NCBI GenBank assembly: GCA_025504975.1
Contig: JANUWI010000007.1
Span: 248,001 to 312,000, forward strand
Origin: Plenodomus lindquistii
Taxonomy: Eukaryota; Ascomycota; Dothideomycetes; Pleosporales; Leptosphaeriaceae
Length of the DNA stretch: 64,000 nucleotides
Direction: 5' to 3'
A model generated the notes under the pieces. It made no database searches and was not told where the DNA came from. It saw only the letters and a program-made list of their open reading frames with translations. This document shows positions 32,465-44,441 of this stretch, one piece after another. The translations under genes were made by a program, and so were the position numbers. Position 1 is the stretch's first letter. The number at the start of each line of letters is the position of its first letter.

Positions 32465-33336
32465 ACTTAACCTCTTCATTTACATCCTCGCGTGTCTAGC
32501 ATGTGATGTGATGTCGTTCAACATGCATCCTCCAAACATATGAGTTATGCGCTATTGCCAACCTGACATGTGGGTATGTTAGTGCATCGACGTGTCGTTG
32601 GCCGCTCTTGCTTCGAATGTTGCCTGCAGCCTTGGCGCTACTTCCATCTCGTCTATGATGGCTCCTCCATCACTTCGTTCGTGCTAGACGGTGTGATCGA
32701 GCTCCTTGTTGTCAACGCAGAAGTGGTGGGAGAACCCTGGGAGTTTTAAGGCTACCTTGTCGTAACGAAGGATGGTGGACGCAGATTTGTAAGTGGTTGA
32801 GGAAGGATTTTGTGAGTGTAGCTCTTAATAGGAACAGATCGAAACGAAAACTGCGAAGAAATCGGTATATACCAACCAACAACATCGTCAATGAATCTGG
32901 GAGGACTGACTGACCAATCAACATCAGCGTTAGGCATCCAGGCACAGCCTTGACCGGTTTTCAGCCCCCAAAATCGCATAGCCACCGCCTACCGAGCAGG
33001 CTGCGTTTCAGTTGTTTGGAATCTAACACCAACTTCACTTTCCACTCTTTCCTCCCATTTTCGAACAATTACCGCTTTCTTCGTCTTGCTTGAGGGCCGC
33101 GCTCGTCTGGTGGATTTCATATTCCAGTCACCCCCTGGAAGTTGCGGGACGTTTGTCACTTGTGTGAATTGAAAATTCTATCCGACACTTCACGATAAGA
33201 GGCTACTAGGACGCATAGCAGGCTTCAGTCTCGAACAGTACTGTATTCAAATCAGGGAAGACTCCATCGAACGGACTTTCGACCTCTGCAGACGCGTCTT
33301 CGACGTGTACTATACTTTGCGGCGATCATCGACGAC
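32465..33336. other. Gene-free stretch between rad10 and the HET-domain gene
   Basis: It contains the 3' flank of rad10 and the promoter of the HET-domain gene. Only short, unrecognised frames are present. Confidence 0.5.
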
Positions 33337-35214
33337 ATGGCGGATCACTCCGCATCCCCAGTGTACCAGCACGAAGCACTCGACAATCCATCAACCCAAT
33401 TCCGTTTGCTGGAAATACTACAAGGCGATTTCGACAAGCAGGTAGTCTGTACAGTGAGTACATGGACCGTCGGCAATGCACCTCCTTATGTCGCCTTATC
33501 ATATACCTGGGGCGATAAAGAGCACCCGGCGCAAATCATCATGAACGGAGAGGACATGTTCGTACGGCACAACTGCAAATATGCCTTACAACAAGCCTTC
33601 GCTTCAAAGATGAGTAAGCATTACTGGATCGACGCCTTGTGTATCAATCAACACAACAACGTTGAGAAGAGCTCTCAAGTTGCCGTCATGGGCGATATCT
33701 ACCGAAACTCCACGGGCGTTCTAGCATGTGTGGGGCCTCACGCGGATGATAGCGGATTTCTGTACGAAATCTTCGATGAGAAACGGGCGCTGCTCATGGA
33801 GATAGGAACATCCACGAAAACTTTTCCCCCGACCCAGTGGAACTTCGGCGATAAATATAAGAAACATACGCGACGACTGACACGCCGATGTATCTTTAAC
33901 ATGAGATCGGCAACACAACTTCGATTGGCAAGGGCTTTCCTGGCTCTTATGAATCGTCCTTATTTCTCTCGTGTGTGGATAGTTCAAGAGCTACATTTGG
34001 CACCTCAAGCAAACCTGTGCTGCGGTGGCGATAACCAATCTTTTGACTCCCTTCTGGCCACCAGTAAGCTTCTATCCTGCTGGATTGAAGCGTCAGTCTT
34101 CGCTTATCACTGCCGGTATTGTCTCCCGTTCAGTCTGGGAATTGTTGGTTTTGCTGCCTACAGGCCTATCTTAAAGCTTTCGTCCCACACAAGGTTTCTC
34201 CGTCGACTGACGGCCTGCAATCACGTCCGTGTGTCATTCAATACTACAGAACCACAGCGTAACTGCATTTCTCAAGCCTCTCACTTACGTGGACCAGCAA
34301 TTCTGGGGATAGTAATGAACACGATGAAGGACTTGCAATGCACGGACGTTCGCGACAGATTGTACGGAGGGTTGTCTCTTGTGGACTGGCAAGGCATACC
34401 TATGATGCGACCGGACTATGAAAAGGATGCTTTTGAAGTTGCTACGGCACTCTTAAGAAGGTTTATGGAGCATCCTAACTGCGCACCAAGATCCACGGGT
34501 GACGTTCACTGGGCTCGGAAGGTGGCCTCAACGTTCTTAGTAGGCTCCCGACCTCCTCCAGCGATGGTAAAGGCTATCCAATCCCGTTACAACAGGACAG
34601 ATGTACCGGCCGTTTTGTTCGCTGGAATGGCACCCAAAGTAGTTTCAGACTACCTCAAGGGCATTTCTCGATATAAGGGTATACGAGTCCGCCGTGCTTC
34701 AAATCACAAAAGGTTGTACCCTCCAGACGTCTTGTTGTGGGATGATCACAAAGACCAACCTTTCTTCAGACTCTCTGACAAGGAGGGTCGCGAGGTCGGA
34801 CTTGCGCCCAATAATATTAAGCCTGGAGATTGGCTTTTGCTGGACGATGAAAAAATCCGACATCGGGACGAGTTTCCAGTCATCATAGCTCGTCCCACCG
34901 ACTCTGAACGCTTCTCTTTGATTGGCCATGCTGACCTATCTTTTGACCCCTCGACGTTCCTCGACAATTTTTGCCTATGGGTTTCGAGGCCGGAGTTCAA
35001 AATTTCATGGCACCCAGAAGATCTGCTTCTCTTTGCTTGGTCTTTTATCCATCACGAATTCTATCAGCCAGGTCGGGAACAGATTGCTGAATGGTTGGAC
35101 CTGAAGATTTGTGGAAGTGAGGGCTCCTCTTATGCGCAAAGAGTTGACAGGAAAGGCAATGTCATCAGTACATTCGACAATGATTCAGACGGTGATTCAG
35201 TAAAAATTGAGTAG
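33337..35214 (+). CDS. HET-domain (heterokaryon incompatibility-type) protein
   Basis: A single exon of 625 residues with the fungal HET domain in its N-terminal half. The three typical blocks are visible: YVALSYTWGD (51-60), YWIDALCINQ (96-105), and an RVWIVQELHLA block after an insertion (about 209-219). HET domains, distantly TIR-like, are linked to nonself recognition and regulated cell death in fungi, but most members, including stand-alone ones like this, have no proven role. No NACHT, WD-repeat or other recognition module was seen in the C-terminal half, which instead has an unrecognised region ending in a Ser/Asp-rich tail. No paired incompatibility gene lies alongside. Confidence 0.92.
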   Translation: MADHSASPVYQHEALDNPSTQFRLLEILQGDFDKQVVCTVSTWTVGNAPPYVALSYTWGDKEHPAQIIMNGEDMFVRHNCKYALQQAFASKMSKHYWIDALCINQHNNVEKSSQVAVMGDIYRNSTGVLACVGPHADDSGFLYEIFDEKRALLMEIGTSTKTFPPTQWNFGDKYKKHTRRLTRRCIFNMRSATQLRLARAFLALMNRPYFSRVWIVQELHLAPQANLCCGGDNQSFDSLLATSKLLSCWIEASVFAYHCRYCLPFSLGIVGFAAYRPILKLSSHTRFLRRLTACNHVRVSFNTTEPQRNCISQASHLRGPAILGIVMNTMKDLQCTDVRDRLYGGLSLVDWQGIPMMRPDYEKDAFEVATALLRRFMEHPNCAPRSTGDVHWARKVASTFLVGSRPPPAMVKAIQSRYNRTDVPAVLFAGMAPKVVSDYLKGISRYKGIRVRRASNHKRLYPPDVLLWDDHKDQPFFRLSDKEGREVGLAPNNIKPGDWLLLDDEKIRHRDEFPVIIARPTDSERFSLIGHADLSFDPSTFLDNFCLWVSRPEFKISWHPEDLLLFAWSFIHHEFYQPGREQIAEWLDLKICGSEGSSYAQRVDRKGNVISTFDNDSDGDSVKIE

Positions 35215-35948
35215 CATTTCATTTAATCTTCTAAACGGCGTTATCTTCTGAATAATTAGGTCATGTAATCGAAACCATTTCCTCCCCACTAAAAATCCCC
35301 ATAACTATCACAATCCTGACGTGCACCATGAACACAAGGCACACAAGCAATACCACAATCTTTATACAGCACGTTTATCCTACCTCAGAAACTGCAAGAC
35401 TCTGACTGGCCTATGCATGGTATACAATGTTACCGAGTGCTTTAAAGGCTTCCATTGATTCGTTGATCTCGCGAGCTACCGATCATCGTTCATACGCGGT
35501 GCCAGGGGTTGTACAAGAATCGCGTGCAATAAAGACCTGCAGGCCTTATCTCTAGGCGTGTCGATTAGTGCGAATGATACTCAGCGCGTACCTAATTTGT
35601 TCACGCACGGGCACTGTGGTTAAGCATACTTACACGGTAGCCGTGGAAAGGAGAGTCGGCCTCGATGGACCGAGAGTGGAAAGAACAGATAACACACTCA
35701 ATCTCAGCCGTTTGATGAAGAAGAGCTGCAGAAGAAGGTGGGAGGGCAAAGCATATTGTTGTCTGCTTATGGACAATATGAGAGTGTAGACATGGGAAGT
35801 AGCTATTGTTACCTTTGTAGGGCAGCCAGTCAGAGTCTTCTTCTTACGAGCGTGTTCGATGCCTAGTGTATTGGTATCTTTATGACGTTCATAAAACACT
35901 GCACTGTCAAGGCGCCACGTTCGACAAGGGTGGCACCCAGCAAACCCC
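35215..35948. other. Gene-free stretch between convergent genes
   Basis: The 3' flanks of the HET-domain gene and of the tocopherol-cyclase-like gene. No coding or RNA feature was recognised. Confidence 0.5.
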
Positions 35949-37004
35949 CTACTCCTCCTTCCCCTCCCCCCTCTCCGGGTAATACCCCCCCGCAAACTCC
36001 AAACTCGCCCCCTCAAACGCCTCCTCTCTAACCTTCCTCCACCTACTCCACGGCATCCACCCCTCCCTCTCAAAGATCTCAATCTCAATCCTCGCCCTAA
36101 AACTCTCCCTACAATAATTCGCCCGATGACCATCCGGAAACGGGCTCGCGAGTCCAAACCACCCATACTCCTTTGGCGCATGAGCTTTCAATTCGAGTTT
36201 ATAGAAGTAATTCGATACGCTGATGCTGAATGTGCGATTTATCCAATCATTACTTGTGCTCATGAATGGTGAGATGAGGTTTAAGTACGATACCGAGAAG
36301 GGAGGGACAAAGTCGAGGTTTAGTCCTGGTGAGCGATATCCAAGCATGAAAGCGGTATTGTATAGGATCTTGCCGCCTGCGAGACAGACGCCGCGGTTTT
36401 TCTCGGCGTCCCAGGCTTGCACCCACATGTGTGCGTCGGGAAAGCTGTTTGCCCAGTTTTTCTCCTGGTGGATGGTCGCGTTGCTTTGGTGGTCGGCTGT
36501 AGGGAAGGCATCGCCAAGTGCGGGGATGGCGAGGGTGAATGTGCATGGTGAGCAGAGTGAATGTACGTGCCAGTGCAGTGGCAAGGGGAGGTTGATGATC
36601 CAGCCTTCTGGTGTGGATTTCGTGGGACTCCAGGCGGTGTAGCTGTCACATGTTGCTTCTAATTTCCAGCTCTTGTCGTCTGCTTCGAGTTTGTAGGATG
36701 TTGTGCCGTCGCTGGCGGCGCGCATGTAGCCTATGCCTGGGACTCGCAGCTCGAATGCTTTTGTTGATTCATCGGTGGTGATGCGCTCTATGTTGTCTAC
36801 AAAGTGCTCTCTTTGAAATATCGGTTTTCCAGATGATGGGTAATATGTGAAAGAGACCATGTGTGGGCGCGATGACGCGTTGGGGACGGAGCAGATGATG
36901 AGGGCGATGTGTGCGCCGCTTGCGAGGTCGAACTTTGAGTACCAGCCTTCGAAGTTGGCGCTATGATGGGGGGCGAAGTGTTCCATAGTGTCCTTTGTAG
37001 TCAT
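35949..37004 (-). CDS. Tocopherol cyclase-like protein
   Basis: A single exon of 351 residues (start at 37004; another in-frame ATG lies at 36986). The N-terminal block HHSANFEGWYSKFDLASG matches the FEGWY signature of the plant tocopherol cyclase family, and a Trp/Tyr-rich beta-strand protein continues to the end. Length and architecture fit the family, whose plant member closes the chromanol ring of vitamin E. Fungi are not known to make tocopherols, so the substrate here is probably another prenylated or hydrophobic ring precursor; no function is assigned. The frame stays open about 255 bases upstream of the chosen start, but that part has no family resemblance and is likely leader. Confidence 0.7.
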   Translation of the reverse strand: MTTKDTMEHFAPHHSANFEGWYSKFDLASGAHIALIICSVPNASSRPHMVSFTYYPSSGKPIFQREHFVDNIERITTDESTKAFELRVPGIGYMRAASDGTTSYKLEADDKSWKLEATCDSYTAWSPTKSTPEGWIINLPLPLHWHVHSLCSPCTFTLAIPALGDAFPTADHQSNATIHQEKNWANSFPDAHMWVQAWDAEKNRGVCLAGGKILYNTAFMLGYRSPGLNLDFVPPFSVSYLNLISPFMSTSNDWINRTFSISVSNYFYKLELKAHAPKEYGWFGLASPFPDGHRANYCRESFRARIEIEIFEREGWMPWSRWRKVREEAFEGASLEFAGGYYPERGEGKEE

Positions 37005-37319
37005 TGGGAAGTTCTCGGTCAATCTAGTTGATGTTTTGTAGTTACATGGTGTTTGTTGGAAGTAGGATGCGTTACAACCATTACAATGATGACGTAGTGT
37101 CATTGTAGGCTTGGCACACAAAATCATAAGGAATCGTTGCGTTTTCTTAACTTCGTATTCACGTTCTTGAGAGCCATGTACTGATTTCAACCTGTGACGA
37201 ACCCGTGAAACATGGCTACGAGTTGTCGGTAAGCCCGCGATGAGTGTTTTACGCCCCATGGAAAAGCACCCATCGCACTGGCCGAATGTTACATCTCCTC
37301 AAGAGCTCATATGCGTTTC
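37005..37319. other. Intergenic region between two minus-strand genes
   Basis: It holds the promoter of the tocopherol-cyclase-like gene and the 3' flank of the agmatinase gene. Nothing else was recognised. Confidence 0.5.
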
Positions 37320-38579
37320 TCAAAGCTCATCCTTGACATCTTCTTTCACCTGTCTCGTCTTCGCTTGCTCTATCAAGCCTTTGCGGACCATGCTCGTCAG
37401 CACCTCGTATACGACCTGAGCGGCGGCAACAGCGGTGGTTTCAGCAGCACCATCGTACGCCGGACTGACTTCTACAACATCAGCGCCAATAACATTCATT
37501 CCCTCAATTCCTCTCAAAATCCTTATAAGTTCCCTCGTAGTCCAGCCACCAGGCTCGGGGGTTCCGGTCCCCGGAGCTAGGCCGGGATCGATCACGTCGA
37601 TGTCGATACTAAGGTACACCGGCATGTCAGTGCCAACTCGATCCATTATAGACTTGATGATACCCTTCGCTCCAATTTCGTCAATGTCGTCCGTGGCGAT
37701 ACGGATCCAGCCTTGCTGCGAGTCATCCGTATAATCTTCGGTGTCGTCGCCTGAGAGCCGTGTGCGAAGTCCAGCGTGTACACTTGAGTCGTTCTTGATC
37801 AAACCCTCGGTTGCAGCAATCCAGAACATGCTGCCATGATTGAAGAATGACTGTGTGGTGGGATCTTCTTGGTCTATCCAAGCTGATGGGTATTTGGCCG
37901 GATGCCAGGTGTCGAGATGCGCATCGAAGTGAACAACCGCGATCGGCTGCCCATAGATCTCCTTCAGTGCTCTGAGTGCAGGAAGTGCGATGCTGTGATC
38001 GCCACCTAAAGTCAATAACTTGGGCTTCTTGAGGTACTGGACACCACTGTCGGAGCTCCTGGGCGTGGACTCGCGCTTTCCTAGCTCCACGAAAGCTTCG
38101 CTCATCTGCCGGAGTGCGAGCACATTGTCGAATGGCGTGACAGGTATGTCTCCACAGTCGACAATCGTGGCCCATGATGTGTAAGGATTGAGGTTCGCTC
38201 TTGGGTTAAAGCCACGGAATGACGTTTGACGAGACGAGCCAGCGCGAATCGCTCGTGGCCCAAAGCGAGCTCCAGGTCTGTAGGAAACAGCAGTGTCGAA
38301 TGGCGCACCGAGGATTGCTATGTCGTATGTGGTCTGCGGATGAGTCAAGCATCGCGTATGTGGTAGGTGGGCAAAGGTTGAGATGCCAGAGAACCCCCAC
38401 TATGTACTCGTCAGTCATAATCCAAAACGTGACTTCAGTCTTCTCACATCGGTCCCCCACTTCCTTTCCAATTCATCAAGACGTTCCTGTGAGAAAGGTT
38501 CCTGATCTTCCACATGGTGGGTTGCATGCGACGACACACATGCCGCGCCAGCAAGAACAGCTACCCAATTCCAAAACAT
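37320..38579 (-). CDS. Secreted agmatinase-type ureohydrolase
   Basis: Member of the arginase/agmatinase manganese hydrolase family, expected to release urea from agmatine or a related guanidino compound. Two exons (38579-38448 and 38399-37320, 48-nt intron) give 403 residues. Residues 1-17 form a signal peptide, so the enzyme is probably exported or vacuolar. The first conserved block is WGFSGISTFAHLPH, then GAPFDTAVSYRPGARFGPRAIR. The manganese ligands are present in GGDHS (about 176-180), DAHLD (about 203-207) and SIDIDVIDP (about 308-316). HGSMFWIA (about 232) is typical of agmatinases as opposed to arginases. The substrate remains an inference. Confidence 0.9.
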
Positions 38580-39049
38580 GCTGAACTGGAGTGGTAATTC
38601 CTAAGACCGCACAATGACTGGAGAGCCATTGATCATTTGCGGGACACCAATCGCGGAATTATGTAAACGCGCATCTTATCGTAGCTGTGTCATGCCGCTC
38701 ACGGCATTGCGTTGCGGGGCAGACCATCCGAGAGCGGCAAGTCCAGCCTGGGCTATTTACACATCAGTCGGCCGCGAAACTTGTCGGAAGCTCGACGGTT
38801 CTCATAGTTGTATACCGGAGAGACACCAATGCGTCGACGAGAGCTCAGCGTGATGGATTGATGATTTGGTGGTGAAAGTGACCAATGACGTCGGGCGAAA
38901 GTCCCGTGAGACCGTGAGAGCGCGTCTTCGCGTTTCGAGCTAGAACGCGACTTCCTCCTCAACGTCATCACTTTTGTGCACGACGCGTCGCATCCGGGTG
39001 CTTTTATGGAGCAGTCTGGGATACTAATCAAGAGATTGCAATACATACG
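38580..39049. promoter_or_regulatory. Divergent promoter region, agmatinase / Fpg glycosylase
   Basis: 470 bases between divergent start codons, containing no supported gene; presumably both promoters. Confidence 0.5.
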
Positions 39050-40549
39050 ATGCCTGAGGTATTATGATTCAACTCATCCGCAAGGACATGATACTGACTC
39101 GCCCAGATTGCAGAGGTCGCACGTGTCGTGCACTTTTTGAAGAAACATGTAGTTGGGAAGACAATAGCAGCCGTCAAGACCCAGGAAGATGATGTACGCA
39201 ATTCAATTCCTGGAACGGCAACGAGGTGTCCTACACCCCAGCCAGCCACTCTTTAGCTCACACCACGGACGCGTAGCTGACACTTCATAGATTGTTTACG
39301 GCAAGGTCGGAACCTCCGCGACAGCGTTCAAAAAAGCCATGACCGGCAAGAAGATCCTGGATGCTCGACAGCAAGGCAAATACTTCTGGCTTGTCATGGA
39401 CTCACAGCCACATCCCCTAATGCATCTTGGAATGACTGGCTGGATACGCTTCAGCCAGGAGGACAACGCCTACTACCGGCCCAAGAAGGCCGAAGAACCA
39501 GAGTGGCCCCCTCGCTTCTGGAAGTTCGTACTAGAAATGAAAGAGGACCCTGACTGCAAAGTGGCATTCGTTGACTCGAGGAGGTTAGCCAGAATCAGGC
39601 TCATAGATGCCGCCGCCGAGGAGATGAGGAAAACCACACCACTAAAGGAGAATGGGCCAGACCCGATCGTTGACAAAGATATTCTGACTGTGGAGTGGTT
39701 GAGTCAAAAGCTTCGCAGTAAGAAGGTGCCGGTGAAGGCATTGCTACTCAACCAAGCCAACATCTCTGGTATTGGTAATTGGGTTGCGTAAGTTAGAAGA
39801 GAAAGTAGACTTCGAGTTTTATGCTGACCTATCACAGCGATGAGGTTATGTACCAAGCGAGATTGCACCCCGAACAGTACAGCAATACGTTCAGCGACGA
39901 GCAGATCAAGCGACTTCACGACGCCATAATGTACGTCTGCGACACGGCTGTAGAGCTGAACGCAGAGTACGAACTCATACCTGACGACTGGCTGATGAAA
40001 TATCGATGGGGCAAGGGTAAGAAAGACGCAAATACCCTGCCAAATGGCGAGAAGATCACTTTCCTCACAGTTGGTGGACGGACTTCAGCAGTAGTAGTGA
40101 GTAGGCAGAAGAAGACTGCAGCAGTCGCTGGCGATGTATCAGAGGGCGCAGAGGACGACGACACCGCAGGAGTGGAAGCAAAGTCAAAGAGCGTTACAAA
40201 GAGAAAGGCTAAAGCTGTCAAAGAGGAAGAGGAGGACGTGGCGGAGGCCGTCACCAAGACGAAGCTGTCCGTAAGGCCTCGAAGAGCACAGAAGAAGGTT
40301 AAGGAAGAGGTTACGGACGATTCTCTGGAGGAGGAAGAGGAGCTAGTTCCTGCGAAGCCAAAACGAGGGAAGAAGGTCGCTGCAGCCAAAAAAGAGGAGT
40401 TAGATCACGATGCTGAAGAGGTCCCGGCCTCGAAGAAGCGCAAGACTGCTGCAACTACGAAGACAAAGCCAAGCAAGAAGACTGTAGAAGCAGAAGCCAA
40501 GGTCGAGGACACCAGTGCTCGACGAAGATCAAGTCGAGTAACGAAGTAG
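39050..40549 (+). CDS. Formamidopyrimidine-DNA glycosylase (Fpg/MutM family, zincless)
   Basis: Base-excision repair glycosylase/AP lyase for oxidised purines. Exons are inferred at 39050-39058 (only nine bases), 39107-39193, 39291-39787 and 39838-40549, giving 434 residues. The nine-base first exon supplies MPE, and splicing yields MPEIAEV, so the catalytic Pro2 and Glu3 are present. The H2TH domain is seen in NQANISGIGNWVADEVMYQARLHP (about 190-213). The C-terminal region has no four-cysteine zinc finger and instead the 'zincless finger' form found in plant and fungal members (TFLTVGGRTSAVV). A tail of about 140 residues is Lys/Glu-rich with KRK and KKRK clusters, likely for nuclear import or DNA binding. 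It faces the agmatinase gene head-to-head. Confidence 0.9.
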
Positions 40550-41148
40550 CTCGGCACGGTTTGGGACGAAGGATCTTGCGAATCTTGGAAAAGTGTGACT
40601 GCGTAGGTTGTTGCTGGACTTGCGAGTGAAGTCTGTCGGTCAATACTGTACATATGATAATAGGAGCGTTGTTTTTACCTCTAAGGTCCATAGAAGTAGT
40701 CATGATCAAGCTACACGCCTTATGCATCGATTACTGCCCAAATCCGGCACCATCGTTCTTCTTGCAATCGAGGGTTCATGGCACCGTTTCGACTCGAGGC
40801 GACGAGTGTGATGATGGTGGGGCACGTGCCTTTCCTCGAGTTGAAACGGTGCGGGCCGCTAAAGTTAGGGTCGTGGTGTTCCGACATCGAAATTCAAAGC
40901 TCCCCACATTGCAACGTTGTGCAGCTTCCCCATAACCTCCAGCCACCAGCCACCCAATCCAGGGCCTTTGACTAGAGTAGCGCCCTTGTCGCAATGATAT
41001 CTGGTAGACATTGAATTGTTCTTCCACTTGACTCGACCCTCGTCAGCCCCGCCACAGGGCTCCCCGCCACGTTCGATTGCGAGCGGAAGCAATTGGCACG
41101 CGAAATACACTCCCTCCCGCGCGCCTGTTCCGTATAGAGGCCGTCGCA
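40550..41148. other. Intergenic region between Fpg and nat1
   Basis: No gene is seen. It contains a strong inverted repeat at 40781-40852 and presumably the nat1 promoter. Confidence 0.5.
40781..40852. repeat. 19-bp inverted repeat with 34-bp loop
   Basis: Left arm 40781-40799 and right arm 40834-40852 are reverse complements except for one base. The loop contains a CACGTG palindrome. It could form a stable hairpin in RNA or cruciform in DNA, about 300 bases upstream of the nat1 start. Confidence 0.85.
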
Positions 41149-43817
41149 ATGCCACAACCACTCCCCAGTAAAGAGCAGACGCTCTTTCGCTCGCTCGTCA
41201 AGTATTACGAGGGCAAGCAGTACAAGAAAGGTAGGTTGTTGGACGTACAAGTTATGGTATAAGCCTGACCCCACAAATAGGCTTGAAAGCCGCCGAGCAA
41301 ATTCTGCGCAAGCACCCAAACCATGGCGATACGCAAGCGATGAAGGCCCTTATCCTGAACTCACAGAATCAGGGAGAGGAAGCTTTCAATCTATGCAAGC
41401 TAGCCCTCAAGAACGACATGAAGTCGCACATTTGTTGGCACGTTTATGGACTACTATGGCGCTCAGTCAAGAACTACGAGGAGGCGATCAAAGCATACAA
41501 ATTCGCCTTGCGCATCGAGCCAAACTCGCTGAACATCCTTCGTGACCTCGCCCTCCTCCAATGCCAAATCCGCGATTACGATGGCTACATCGAGAGCAGA
41601 CGCAAGATGATGCAGGAGCGACCGCAGTTGCGCCAGAACTGGACAGCTTTGGCTGTTGCATACCATCTCGCGGGCAACTACGCCGAGGCCGAGAACATCT
41701 TGAAGACCTACGAAGAGACGCTCAAACAAACCCCTCCCAAAGCCGACCTCGAGCATTCCGAAGCGACCCTCTACAAGAACATGGTCATCGCCGAATCAGG
41801 AGATACAGAACGTGCGCTCAAGCACCTGGATGAGGTAGTGAGGCACAGTCTGGATCGCACGTCTGCGCTGGAACTGAAGGCGAAATATCTATTGGAACTT
41901 GGACGAAATGAGGAGGCCGAGAAGGCATATCGGACGCTTCTCGATAGAAACAGCGAGTACCGTGCTTACTTTGATGGTCTTGAGAAGGCACTGGGACTCA
42001 GTCAGTCAAATGATGCTGATGTGGAGAAGCTCACCGAGTTGTACCAGGTTTATGCTGACAAGAATAAGCGCAATGATGCTTCCAGGCGCATACCACTGGA
42101 CTTCCTCAAGGATGATGCATTCAAATCTGCGGCAGACCAGTACTTGCGTGGAAAGCTGAACAAGGGGGTGTTCTCAACGTTCCCCAACATCAAGTCTCTC
42201 TATCGGGATGCTGAGAAGAAGGCTATTATTGAAGAACTCGTCCTTGGGTATGCTTCTGAAAAGCAGGCCAATGGTTCAGCCAATGGAACGACGGACGGTG
42301 AGAAATCGAATCGATTCGAAGACGCTGTGCTACACTTCCTGGCCCAACATTACGATTACGTCAAGAGTCGCGATTTGGAAAAGGCAATGCAATACATCGA
42401 CCAATTACTTGAAAAGGACCCGAAGGTTGTAGAATACAATCTGACAAAGGCACGCATTTACAAGCATACTGGAGACATTGAGAAAGCCGCGGACTTCATC
42501 AACGCCACACGGGAGCTGGAGAAGGGCGATCGGTACATCAACACGAAGTGTGCCAAATATCAGCTCCGTAACAACCAGAACGAAACCGCATTGGAAACCA
42601 TGAGCAAATTTACCCGTAATGAGACAGTCGGTGGACCTCTTGGCGATCTCCACGACATGCAGTGCATGTGGTATCTTATTGAAGACGGGGAGGCATATCT
42701 AAGACAAGAGAAGCATGGCTTGGCTTTGAAGCGCTTCACTGCAATTGCCGATATTTTTGATGTGTGGTACGAGGATCAATTCGACTTCCACAGCTTCTCG
42801 TTACGAAAAGGTCAGATTCGTGCCTACATCGACATGGTGAGATGGGAGGACCACCTTCGCGACCATCCCTTCTTCACAAGAGCTGCTGTACAGGCTGTGA
42901 AGCTCTACCTCAAGCTCGCGGATAACCCTCGATTGTCAAATTCTGACCAGGCCGATCTCGAGAACATGGACCCAACGGAACGCAAGAAAGCAGAGAAGAA
43001 AGCGAAGAAGGAGAAGGAGAAGGCTGAGAAAGCTGAAGCTGAGAGGAAGGCAGCTGCAGCAGCGAAGGCCACTGCAAAGGGAGATGATGGAGAGACCAAA
43101 AAGGAGGACGCCGATCCGAACGGCGAGACGCTGTTGCAGACCAAGGAACCCCTCGAAGCTGCACTACGATTTTTGCGGCCCATGCTTGAGCTCAGCCCCA
43201 AGAGTATCGAGGCTCAAAACGTGGGTTTCGAGGTGTACCTGCGGAAGAGTAAGTCAGCAAAGCATGTGACTGACGGAATACATTCATTTGCTAACAGCGG
43301 TCTAGAAAAGTATTTGCTTGCTCTTAAGTGTCTGGAGGCCGCTCGAGAACTCGACCCAGAGAACCCGAAGCTGCACGAGCAGAGTGTACGCTTCCGTCAA
43401 ACTCGTATGTCACCCATTGAGCTCCTCCAGTCGGTCCAAGGCTAACAATCTGCAGTGAGCAAGCTCTCGGAGCCTCTCCCTTCGCAAGTCTCGCTGGTCA
43501 TCAAAGACACCTTCACCACACCTCCACCTGATACCGACTTGAAATCATATAACGATGAATTCATCAAGAAGCACTCCGACAGTGCACTGCACCTGCACTC
43601 TGCCTACAACACCCGCTTTTTTCTCGACAACGGGAGCAAGTCCCAAAATGAGGAGGATCTGAAGAAGACGTTGGAACTTGCAAACATCACCATCGAGCAA
43701 GCAGTAGCCGGGCAGTCCCTACTCAGCGAGTGGAAGAGCGAGCAAAACGTCAAGGACGACTACCGAGCGAAGGCGGCCAGTCGCTGGAGTGAAGCGACTG
43801 TCTTCAAGAAGGCCTAG
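41149..43817 (+). CDS. nat1: NatA N-terminal acetyltransferase auxiliary subunit (Nat1/Naa15)
   Basis: Ribosome-anchoring, TPR-built scaffold of NatA, which acetylates nascent N-termini exposed after methionine removal. Exons are inferred at 41149-41230, 41281-43248, 43306-43404 and 43456-43817, giving 836 residues. The N-terminus LPSKEQTLFRSLVKYYEGKQYKKGLKAAEQIL is the family hallmark. TPR-type helix pairs run through most of the protein, and a Lys/Glu/Ala-rich stretch (about 610-655) corresponds to the charged region of the family. The third intron must end at TAG 43303-43305; the closer acceptor CAG would introduce a stop. The catalytic partner Ard1/Naa10 is not in this window. Confidence 0.95.
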
Positions 43818-44441
43818 GATCTCGTCGCACCTGTATGGCGTGGCTTGCTGATTCTACTGAGTTGGGTGTACGCACAGCGAACATGTCTGGCTTGTGTTAT
43901 TGCATCTGTGATGATATAAGTTCCAGCGTCGTCGAATACCATTAAGAGGGACAGCCTTGTAGTGCTAGAGCCTTGACGACTTGCACAAAAGCTCACATAG
44001 GATTGAATGAACATATGTAAAACACTTCATTGCACCAGTACTCGATCAAGCGCTTCAATCAGTCGTAACTTCAAGTGGCTCACGTGGTGACAATGATCAT
44101 ACGGTTAGTACGTTTCCACACTTCATACAATATTTTCATCGAACAGTAAGTGGAAACACTCTATTTGCATTGTTATACTAGATTCTGTAATATTGACTGA
44201 AATAGCACTGCTTTCGAGCATTCTCTCCATATGGCATACCGCCTCGACGACGTATAATTCACAAATAGCTACACGATGACGCCAGCAAGTCATCGCACCA
44301 CTGATTCAACCCGGGCCTCCAACCCACAGCCTCCATCACCATCCCCTCCACCTGACACAGCAACACAACAGCCACGTTTGTGAACCCACGGACCTGTCTC
44401 ATGCCTCTGACTCTCAATCTCAAATCCCAAATTCCAAAGCC

